The notes under the pieces are model-generated. The model searched no databases. It saw only the letters and a program-made list of their open reading frames with translations, and had not been told where the DNA came from. A stretch of 6,380 bases of DNA, from positions 1-6,380 of the forward strand of contig WQXD01000221.1 of NCBI GenBank assembly GCA_009785015.1, in the 5' to 3' direction. This DNA is from Oscillospiraceae bacterium (lineage in GTDB: Bacteria > Bacillota_A > Clostridia > Oscillospirales > WRJC01). The translations under genes and the position numbers were made by a program. This document shows, in pieces, positions 1 to 5,412 of this stretch (the first letter of the stretch is position 1; each line of letters opens with the position of its first letter).

Positions 1-713
1 CTTTTGGAAAATTCACCTCGGACAACAACATCAGTTTGTCGGAAATACAAAAAATACAAATAACGGGAGTGGGCTCTACATTCATCTCAAAGGATTTGCA
101 TGGGATTTCCACCAAAGCGGTGGAGGAAACGCGGGCGATCGGGAAGGGAGGGCTGTATTTGTCCGGTTTGGACAAGGCCATCGTCGTGAGTATGGGAACC
201 GGTACTTCTATCGTGATGGCCGAAAATAACGGAGTCAATATACGCCTCGGCGGCACCGGGGTGGGCGGAGGCACTTTGAGGGGATTGTCAAAAATCATTT
301 TGAATGCCAGCGATATGGAAAATATAACAAAGCTTTCGGAAAACGGAGACTTGAACAATATCGACCTGAAAGTGGGGGATATAACAAAAAAAGACATCAT
401 TCCGGGAATGCCCGACTACATGACGGCTTCGAATTTCGGAAAAGTGAGCGATCTCGCGACAAAATCGGATATCGCACTGGGCATTTTGAACATGATTTAC
501 GAAACGGTGGGAATGATGAGCATATTCGCGGCGGGACAATGTTTTCTTACAGACGTGGTCTTGACGGGAACTTTGACTTCAATCGCGCAGAGCGTCGAAA
601 TTTTTGAAAATTTGGGCAAAATGTTTGAAATCAATTTCCATATACCGGAGCACGCCCGGTTCGGCACCGTGATCGGGGCGGCTCTATGCGCGGATGAGAT
701 AACAAAAATTTAA
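1..713 (+). CDS. coaW: Type II pantothenate kinase, 5'-truncated by window edge
   Basis: This is the C-terminal part of a type II pantothenate kinase, which phosphorylates pantothenate with ATP in the first step of coenzyme A synthesis in the cytosol. The frame is open to the left edge (first whole codon at 3), giving 236 residues. From memory, S. aureus CoaW is about 267 residues, so roughly 40 N-terminal residues, including the first ATP-binding DxGGT loop, lie outside the window. Visible family signatures are the VEE motif at 120-128 (its first Glu aligns with the catalytic Glu of S. aureus CoaW), the phosphate-binding loop MGTGTS at 192-209, the glycine-rich RLGGTGVGGGT segment ending at 275, the segment YMTASNFG in mid-protein, and a C-terminal GTVIGAALCADE. 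The TTG at 36 could act as a start but would remove conserved fold. The stop is TAA at 711-713. The next gene follows after 24 bp, suggesting co-transcription. Confidence 0.88.
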   Translation, partial: FGKFTSDNNISLSEIQKIQITGVGSTFISKDLHGISTKAVEETRAIGKGGLYLSGLDKAIVVSMGTGTSIVMAENNGVNIRLGGTGVGGGTLRGLSKIILNASDMENITKLSENGDLNNIDLKVGDITKKDIIPGMPDYMTASNFGKVSDLATKSDIALGILNMIYETVGMMSIFAAGQCFLTDVVLTGTLTSIAQSVEIFENLGKMFEINFHIPEHARFGTVIGAALCADEITKI

Positions 714-737
714 GTTACGGAAAGGTATGGTAAAAAT

Positions 738-1310
738 ATGTTAAAAATATTGGCGGTAAACGGCAGCCCACGGCCCGAGGGAAATACTGCGCATATGCTG
801 GGCACGGTCTTGGATATATGCGAAGCTGCGGGATTTGAAACGGAATTGTACCAAGCGGGCGGACGGATTGTCAAAGGGTGTATGGTGTGCGGAAGCTGCC
901 GGAGAAAGCCCGGAAAGTGCGCCACCGATGACTGGATCAACGAATTGTACCAGAAGATGCTCGCAGCCGACGCGATCGTTTTGGGATCGCCCACATATTT
1001 TTTCGATTTGACGCCCGAAACAAAAGCGGTGATCGACCGGTGTGGTTTTATGGCGGCGCATTCGGGAAAACCGCTCAGCCGCAAAGTGGGCGCGGCGGTC
1101 ACTGCAGTCCGCAGGGCGGGCGGAGTGCACACTCTTGAGTCCATTCAAAACTTTTTTTTCATCAACGATATGGTCGTGGCGGGGAGCACATATATAAATA
1201 TGAGCCTTGCCTTGGATGCCGGTGATTATGAAAAAGACCCGGAAGGCGTGGGTACCATGAAACGGCTCGGTGAAAATATCGTGTGGTTGGTCGATAAAAT
1301 AACAAAATAA
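738..1310 (+). CDS. Flavodoxin-fold NAD(P)H-dependent FMN reductase, iron-sulfur flavoprotein-like
   Basis: This 190-residue protein belongs to the NADPH-dependent FMN reductase / flavodoxin-like family and probably transfers electrons through bound FMN in the cytosol. The N-terminus MLKILAVNGSPRPEGNT is the classical phosphate-binding strand and loop for FMN (GSPR at 9-12, GNT at 15-17). GSPTYF at 83-88 is the second flavin-contact loop, and RRAGG at 125-129 precedes the distal loop. Cysteines 48, 51, 54 and 61 form C-x2-C-x2-C-x6-C, close to the compact motif that binds a [4Fe-4S] cluster in archaeal and clostridial iron-sulfur flavoproteins. A cluster here is inferred, not shown. Length is normal for the family. 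GGAAAGG at 719-725 lies 12 nt before the ATG, a slightly long spacing. No promoter is evident between it and the kinase gene, so the two are probably one operon. The physiological substrate cannot be read from the sequence. Confidence 0.85.
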   Translation: MLKILAVNGSPRPEGNTAHMLGTVLDICEAAGFETELYQAGGRIVKGCMVCGSCRRKPGKCATDDWINELYQKMLAADAIVLGSPTYFFDLTPETKAVIDRCGFMAAHSGKPLSRKVGAAVTAVRRAGGVHTLESIQNFFFINDMVVAGSTYINMSLALDAGDYEKDPEGVGTMKRLGENIVWLVDKITK

Positions 1311-1313
1311 TGA

Positions 1314-1342
1314 TTGACAAACCGATGAAACCGATGTATAAT
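1314..1342 (+). promoter_or_regulatory. Perfect-consensus sigma-70/sigma-A promoter upstream of the ydjI-like gene
   Basis: TTGACA at 1314-1319 and TATAAT at 1337-1342 are separated by exactly 17 bp, so both hexamers and the spacer match the housekeeping consensus. The -35 box begins only 4 bp after the stop codon of the preceding gene. Transcription would start near 1349-1350, giving a leader of about 30 nt that carries AAAGGA at 1365-1370, 10 nt before the ATG at 1381. The pair 1381-4126 therefore probably forms its own transcription unit. The spacer is almost entirely a tandem repeat, annotated separately. Confidence 0.88.
1319..1336 (+). repeat. Perfect tandem 9-bp repeat filling the promoter spacer
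   Basis: AAACCGATG occurs twice head to tail, at 1319-1327 and 1328-1336. It overlaps the last base of the -35 box and ends directly before the -10 box. A site here would lie under RNA polymerase, so it could be an operator for a regulator that reads direct repeats. It could equally be a small slippage duplication that happens to preserve the 17-bp spacing. No inverted symmetry is present. The repeat is seen directly; any regulatory role is speculation. Confidence 0.6.
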
Positions 1343-1380
1343 ATATTAAAATAAAATTTTAAGCAAAGGAATGATAAAAA

Positions 1381-2802
1381 ATGGGTTTAATTCAAATGGC
1401 GGCTTCCGCTTTGGGCGGGGTAATAGGTTCCGGGGTCAATGCGGTAGGCGGGGTATTGTCGGATCAATGGATAGATTTCATACTTTGCGATTCGCTTTCG
1501 GACAACGTGCTGATGGCGCAGGGCAAAAAACCGCAGCAGGCGCGCTCGGGGAACACGAAGGGGTCAGAAAACATAATATCCAACGGCTCGAAGATCAACG
1601 TGAATGAAGGACAATGCATGCTCATCATAGAAAACGGGCAAATCGTCGATTTCTGCGCGCAGCCGGGGCAATACACATACAACAATCAGATACAGCCTTC
1701 ACTTTTCGGCGGGGGCCTGAAAGACCTCTTGCCGTCTTTCGCGCAGGTAGGCAAGCGGTTCATGGCGGGAGGCGCGCCCACGGATCAGCAAAAAGTGTAT
1801 TTTGTCAACACAAAAGAAATCCTCAACAACAAAGTAGGGTGGGGAAAGATACCCTTCAGGCACTACGACCCGGAATTTGACAAAAGCATAGTAGTGCAGG
1901 TGCAGGGCTTCGGAATGTACACTTTCACAGTCGCGGATCCGCTGATGTTCTATAAAAATATAGCGGGCAACATAACGGCGGATTATACCAAAGATATGCT
2001 GATGACTGTGATGAAAGCCGAAATCATGTCAGCGTTGAATCCGGCGCTCGGAAGAATCGCGACGCAAAAAATACCTTACGACGAATTGATACTCTATCCC
2101 GAACAGCTCGGCACATATGTAAACGAGCAGCTCGGTCCGAGATGGGGTTCCAGCAGGGGCATAGAAATCAGGTCGTTTTCGGTCGAAAGCATAACGGTGG
2201 ATGAAGAATCGGCAAAGAAAATATCGCAGCTGCAGGAAACCGCGATACACACGGACGCGGGTATGGCGGGGGCGAGGCTCATAACCGCGCAGGCGAACGC
2301 GATGGAAAACGCGGCGAAAAACGAAGGCGGGGCGATGGCGGGCTTTGTGGGAATGGGAATGGCGCAGGGGGCAGGCGGCGTAAACGCGGCTGATTTGTTT
2401 GCCATGTCCGCCCAGCAAAAACAAAACAGAGCCCAGGCCCAGCAGGCTCAAACTCAAGTTCCCGAGGCTCCCGCGGCCCCGGTAGCGGCTCCCGCAGCTC
2501 CCGCGGCGGCGCCTCAGGCCCCGGCTCCGGCCGACACCTGGACCTGCGAATGCGGAACGGTCAACACGGGCAAATTCTGCGCGGAGTGCGGCGAAAAACA
2601 ACCGGTAAAACCTGCCGGCTGGACCTGTGTCTGCGGAACGGTCAACACGGGCAAGTTCTGCTCTGAATGCGGCGAAAAACAGCCGACAAAAGTGGTGCAG
2701 TACAAATGCGACAAATGCGGCTGGGAACCGGAGGATAAAACAAAACCTCCGAAATTCTGCCCGGAATGCGGGGATCCGTTTAACGAAGCGGACGCAGTTT
2801 AA
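1381..2802 (+). CDS. ydjI: YdjI-like SPFH-domain protein with three C-terminal zinc ribbons
   Basis: This 473-residue protein matches the YdjI group of SPFH (stomatin/prohibitin-like) proteins, often annotated as 'virion core protein'. The glycine-rich start and SDQW motif (residues 1-30) are typical, followed by an SPFH core at about 60-275. An Ala/Met/Gly-rich helical region runs to about 340, then a Gln/Ala/Pro-rich flexible linker at 345-386. The tail holds three zinc ribbons: Cys 389/391/400/403, Cys 416/418/427/430 and Cys 443/446/460/463. The first two are near-identical CxC-x8-CxxC copies; the third is rubredoxin-like. There is no signal peptide or clear transmembrane helix, so membrane association probably needs a partner. 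In B. subtilis, YdjI is reported to be recruited to the membrane by YdjG and YdjH and is linked to PspA envelope stress. The gene 40 bp downstream encodes a YdjG-like membrane protein, consistent with such a complex. The start is set by AAAGGA at 1365-1370. Confidence 0.87.
   Translation: MGLIQMAASALGGVIGSGVNAVGGVLSDQWIDFILCDSLSDNVLMAQGKKPQQARSGNTKGSENIISNGSKINVNEGQCMLIIENGQIVDFCAQPGQYTYNNQIQPSLFGGGLKDLLPSFAQVGKRFMAGGAPTDQQKVYFVNTKEILNNKVGWGKIPFRHYDPEFDKSIVVQVQGFGMYTFTVADPLMFYKNIAGNITADYTKDMLMTVMKAEIMSALNPALGRIATQKIPYDELILYPEQLGTYVNEQLGPRWGSSRGIEIRSFSVESITVDEESAKKISQLQETAIHTDAGMAGARLITAQANAMENAAKNEGGAMAGFVGMGMAQGAGGVNAADLFAMSAQQKQNRAQAQQAQTQVPEAPAAPVAAPAAPAAAPQAPAPADTWTCECGTVNTGKFCAECGEKQPVKPAGWTCVCGTVNTGKFCSECGEKQPTKVVQYKCDKCGWEPEDKTKPPKFCPECGDPFNEADAV
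2539..2700 (+). repeat. Two 81-bp tandem units encoding duplicated zinc ribbons
   Basis: Units at 2539-2619 and 2620-2700 each encode 27 residues beginning WTC. The first 22 residues agree at 20 positions, and by hand count the first 66 bases agree at 58, including an unbroken 23-base identity (2551-2573 against 2632-2654). Differences include synonymous third-position changes as well as Glu/Val and Ala/Ser swaps, while all eight cysteines are kept. This indicates an in-frame duplication, or gene conversion, under selection to keep both zinc sites. Confidence 0.9.
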
Positions 2803-2842
2803 AAGAGGCTACAAATTAAAATAAATAAAAAAGGATGATGAT

Positions 2843-4126
2843 ATGGCGGTAAAATCATTGAAATGCCTGACCTGCGGAGGGGATTTGCTTTTTAATCCGA
2901 CTCTGCAAAAATGGAAATGCGAATGGTGCGATTCGGAATTTACGGAAAAGGATTTGGGCCCGGCCGCGGCAGAAACAACGGGCAGCGACGCAGTCGAATC
3001 TTATGAGCATGCCGACAACCCCGACGTCAAAGTCTACAAGTGCAGTTACTGCGGAGCGGAAGTGGTCACGGACAACGTGACAGCCGCCACATTCTGCGTG
3101 TACTGCCAGAGGCCCATAGTGGTGGGGAGCCAGTTTTCCGGGGCTTTCAAGCCCGATTTCGTCGTGCCGTTCAAAAACACCAAGGATCAGGCTTTAAAAA
3201 GTTTCAAAGACTATCTGAAAGGCAAGAGGTTTTTGCCCAACGAGTATAAAAATGACCAGAACATAGAAAAATTGGCAGGGGTATATATACCGTTTTGGCT
3301 GTATGAGGGAGATGTGGGTTTCAATGTGCGCGGCGAAGGGGATATAGTGACCAATAAGCGCCAGGGCGACTACGACATAAAAAAGACCGACATATACGAA
3401 ATCGCCAGGGAAGGGCAGATAAAAATAGAAAATATACCCGTGGACGCCTCTACGAGAACCCCCGACGATCTTATGGATTCGATAGAACCGTTTGATTTTT
3501 CGACGTTGACCGGCTTTTCGACCAATTATCTCTCCGGTTTTTTGGCCGAAAAATATGACGAAGAAGAGTCAAAACTGTATGAACGGGCCAAAAAGAGGTT
3601 TGAGGGTTCGGCGGAAAACAAGATAAGGGAAAGTTTGGAAAAATATTCGACAGTCAGGCGCAAAGTGGACAAAAAACGCTTGGACAACGTGAAATCCAAA
3701 TACGGCCTTTTGCCCGTTTGGATGTTCAATTCAAAATTCAAAGACAAACAGTACAATTACGCGATGAACGGGCAAACCGGTAAAATGACCGGAAATCTGC
3801 CCGTGGACGGAGGTAAGATATTTACGTTCTTTCTCACTGTGTTTGTGATAGCGGCTTTGATAATCGGGGCGGCGAGCGTTTTGGTTTTGGAAGACGCTGA
3901 GATTGGAAGCTGCGTGCTGTTCGGAATAATCGGCGGGCTTATCATTTCCGGAATTTCGACGGCGGTGACGGTGGGCAAGCATAAACCCGTGGCCAAGGCG
4001 ACACACGCGGATTATTACGTAAAAGACGAAAATGTTAAAATGTCGCTCGTACAGGATGTATATTTGAAGTCGACCGAAGTCAAAACCAAAGTGACCAGCA
4101 CCCAAACCACCCAAAACAAAAAATGA
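2843..4126 (+). CDS. TFIIB-type zinc-ribbon protein with C-terminal membrane hairpin, YdjG-like
   Basis: This 427-residue protein starts with two zinc ribbons of identical spacing, C-x2-C-x14-C-x2-C: Cys 8/11/26/29 and Cys 67/70/85/88, separated by an acidic linker. The next block, with FKPDFVVPFK and later GVYIPFWLYEGDV, is characteristic of bacterial 'TFIIB-type zinc ribbon-containing proteins', the family of B. subtilis YdjG. A long charged segment at about 235-300 is probably helical. Two hydrophobic stretches at about 326-349 and 354-377 form a membrane hairpin joined by a short acidic turn, followed by a polar tail of about 50 residues ending in Thr/Gln/Lys. No signal peptide is seen, so the ribbons should face the cytoplasm. 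AAGGA at 2831-2835 sits 7 nt before the ATG. The gene follows the YdjI-like gene by 40 bp and ends just before a terminator, so the two form one unit. The inferred role is a membrane anchor or recruiter for the SPFH protein. DNA binding, suggested by the TFIIB name, is unlikely. Confidence 0.82.
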   Translation: MAVKSLKCLTCGGDLLFNPTLQKWKCEWCDSEFTEKDLGPAAAETTGSDAVESYEHADNPDVKVYKCSYCGAEVVTDNVTAATFCVYCQRPIVVGSQFSGAFKPDFVVPFKNTKDQALKSFKDYLKGKRFLPNEYKNDQNIEKLAGVYIPFWLYEGDVGFNVRGEGDIVTNKRQGDYDIKKTDIYEIAREGQIKIENIPVDASTRTPDDLMDSIEPFDFSTLTGFSTNYLSGFLAEKYDEEESKLYERAKKRFEGSAENKIRESLEKYSTVRRKVDKKRLDNVKSKYGLLPVWMFNSKFKDKQYNYAMNGQTGKMTGNLPVDGGKIFTFFLTVFVIAALIIGAASVLVLEDAEIGSCVLFGIIGGLIISGISTAVTVGKHKPVAKATHADYYVKDENVKMSLVQDVYLKSTEVKTKVTSTQTTQNKK

Positions 4127-4143
4127 AACAAACGCATAAAAAG

Positions 4144-4177
4144 CGGGAGGCGGTATCAAACCGCTTCCCGTTTTTTT
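4144..4177 (+). terminator. Rho-independent terminator between convergent genes, possibly bidirectional
   Basis: An 11-bp stem (4144-4154 with 4160-4170, containing one G.U wobble) closes a 5-nt loop and is followed by seven T at 4171-4177, 17 bp after the stop of the zinc-ribbon gene. Read on the - strand, the same hairpin starts 5 nt after the wecB stop codon, has an A/C mismatch instead of the wobble, and is followed by five T (complement of 4138-4142). It should be efficient on the + strand and plausible but weaker on the - strand. Its T-tract contains the wecB stop codon (4176-4178). Confidence 0.9.
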
Positions 4178-5300
4178 ACAGCGCAAAATAATTTTTTAAG
4201 ATCTTCACTATTTTCGCGCATGCGGTCCCGTCGCCGTAGGGATTCACCGCTTTTGCCATTTTATCGTATTCGTATTTGTTTTCGATTAAAACCGAGGCTT
4301 CGTTGTATATGTTTTCGGTCGATACTCCGACAACTTTTGCCGTTCCGGCCTCTACCGCTTCGGGACGTTCCGTTTCGGTGCGGCAAACCAATACGGGTTT
4401 GCCCAGGGCAGGGGCTTCTTCCTGTAGGCCGCCCGAATCGGTCAGCACGAAATAACATCTGTTCATGAGGTTGTGCGCGTCCTCTACAGATAGGGGATCG
4501 ATCAGATAAATATTGTCGATGTTCCCAAGGAGCCTGTTTGCGGGTTCCGATACGGCGGGATTTTTGTGCACGGAATAGACTATTTGTATCTGTTCGCGAT
4601 ACTGAAAAGCCAAATGTTTTACAGCCAAAAAGATATTTTTGAGTGGGTCGCCCAGGTTTTCGCGCCGGTGCATCGTCATGAAGATCGTCTTTTTTGATGT
4701 AAAGTCAATTGCTTGCAGGGCATCGTTTTGAAATGTATAGTCGTCTTTAATAAAAGCGCGCAAGGCGTCGATAACGGTGTTTCCCGTTATATAAACATTG
4801 TTTCTGATGTTTTCCCTGTATAGATTCACGGCGTTTGATTTGGTCGGCGCGAAGTGCAAATCGGCGATATCTCCCGTCAGAATGCGGTTCATTTCTTCGG
4901 GAAAGGGAGAATACTTGTCATTTGACCGAAGACCCGCTTCGACATGGCCCACCGGGATTTTATAGAAAAACGCGGTGAAAGCAGCGGCGAATGAAGTCGT
5001 GGTATCCCCGTGGACGAGCACAATATCGGGATTTTCTTTTTCCAGGACGATATTGAAATTTTCGAGGATTTTGGCCGCCACATACAAAAAAGTCTGTTTG
5101 GGCTGCATGATATTCAAATCATAGTCGGGAACGATTTTGAAACTGTTTAAAACCTGGTCCAGCATTTCGCGGTGCTGGCCCGTGACGCAAACGACATTTT
5201 CGAAGAGGTCGGGATATTTTGCGATTTCTTTGATGAGCGGGGCCATTTTTACGGCGTCAGGCCGGGCTCCGAAAACGCTTAAAATTTTTTTCTTTGACAT
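4176..5300 (-). CDS. wecB: UDP-N-acetylglucosamine 2-epimerase (non-hydrolysing)
   Basis: This 374-residue cytosolic enzyme interconverts UDP-GlcNAc and UDP-ManNAc, the ManNAc donor for teichoic acid linkage units and other surface polysaccharides. It is also called mnaA in Firmicutes. It aligns over its full length with E. coli WecB as I recall it: VTGQHREMLDQVL at 39-51, IVPDYDLNIMQP at 56-67, HGDTT with D99, GHVEAGLR with E121, PFPEE with E135, HRREN with H211, DSGGLQEEAP at 288-297, ERPEA at 311-315 and NPYGDG near the C-terminus. D99, E121, E135 and H211 match the catalytic acids and histidine known from E. coli. The N-terminal loop reads GARPDAVK instead of the usual GTRPEAIK, keeping the Arg and Lys. 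A GAAGGGA site (complement of 5314-5320) lies about 13 nt before the ATG, somewhat far. It is divergent from the GlmU-like gene and convergent with the zinc-ribbon unit. Confidence 0.95.
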   Translation of the reverse strand: MSKKKILSVFGARPDAVKMAPLIKEIAKYPDLFENVVCVTGQHREMLDQVLNSFKIVPDYDLNIMQPKQTFLYVAAKILENFNIVLEKENPDIVLVHGDTTTSFAAAFTAFFYKIPVGHVEAGLRSNDKYSPFPEEMNRILTGDIADLHFAPTKSNAVNLYRENIRNNVYITGNTVIDALRAFIKDDYTFQNDALQAIDFTSKKTIFMTMHRRENLGDPLKNIFLAVKHLAFQYREQIQIVYSVHKNPAVSEPANRLLGNIDNIYLIDPLSVEDAHNLMNRCYFVLTDSGGLQEEAPALGKPVLVCRTETERPEAVEAGTAKVVGVSTENIYNEASVLIENKYEYDKMAKAVNPYGDGTACAKIVKILKNYFAL

Positions 5301-5412
5301 AAATTTATATTTTTCCCTTCTAATTCATTAAAATTTTATAATTATAATATATAATATACCACATAAAGCAATTTAATGCAATATTATTTACGAAATCGGG
5401 AGAAATTTTACG
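5301..5412. other. AT-rich divergent intergenic region
   Basis: This stretch separates the divergent starts of wecB and the GlmU-like gene. Bases 5333-5358 are A/T only and contain three overlapping or adjacent TATAAT hexamers on the + strand (5337-5342, 5343-5348, 5350-5355), any of which could be the -10 for the GlmU-like gene. None has a good -35 at 16-18 bp, so no + promoter is called. The - strand promoter is listed separately. A run GGGAG at 5398-5402 is the likely ribosome binding site for the + gene. Confidence 0.6.
5353..5381 (-). promoter_or_regulatory. Probable sigma-A promoter for wecB with extended -10
   Basis: On the - strand, TTGCAT (complement of 5376-5381) and TATATT (complement of 5353-5358) are 17 bp apart. 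TGG directly precedes the -10, which fits the extended -10 motif TGn. Transcription would start near 5346, leaving a leader of about 45 nt before the wecB ATG. Each hexamer departs from consensus, and the surrounding A/T run offers alternative -10 boxes. Confidence 0.6.

Noticed and set aside
36..38. TTG as the true start of the pantothenate kinase gene
   Set aside because: The frame stays open to the left edge, and the family needs about 40 more N-terminal residues including an ATP-binding loop, so the gene is more likely cut by the window.
727..744. Small frame beginning with ATG just before the flavoprotein gene
   Set aside because: It codes for only five residues before a stop and merely overlaps the real start at 738.
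710..1148. Long antisense frames opposite the flavoprotein gene
   Set aside because: They overlap a well-supported gene, lack ribosome binding sites and show no recognisable motif.
1371..1607. Alternative + strand frame starting 10 bp before the ydjI-like gene
   Set aside because: It overlaps the SPFH gene out of frame, the AAAGGA site directly abuts its ATG with no spacing, and its product is not protein-like.
2029..2601. A 190-codon antisense frame opposite the ydjI-like gene
   Set aside because: Its product is Arg/Gly-rich low-complexity sequence mirrored from the GC-rich Ala/Pro coding region, with no start signals or known motifs.
2843..3110. Reading the TFIIB-type ribbons as evidence for a transcription factor or PriA helicase
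   Set aside because: The rest of the protein has no cyclin-like or helicase domains but a membrane hairpin, so the ribbon similarity is only structural.
5337..5355. + strand promoter for the GlmU-like gene at one of three TATAAT hexamers
   Set aside because: No acceptable -35 hexamer is found at 16-18 bp upstream of any of them, and the hexamers lie in a pure A/T run where they arise easily by chance.
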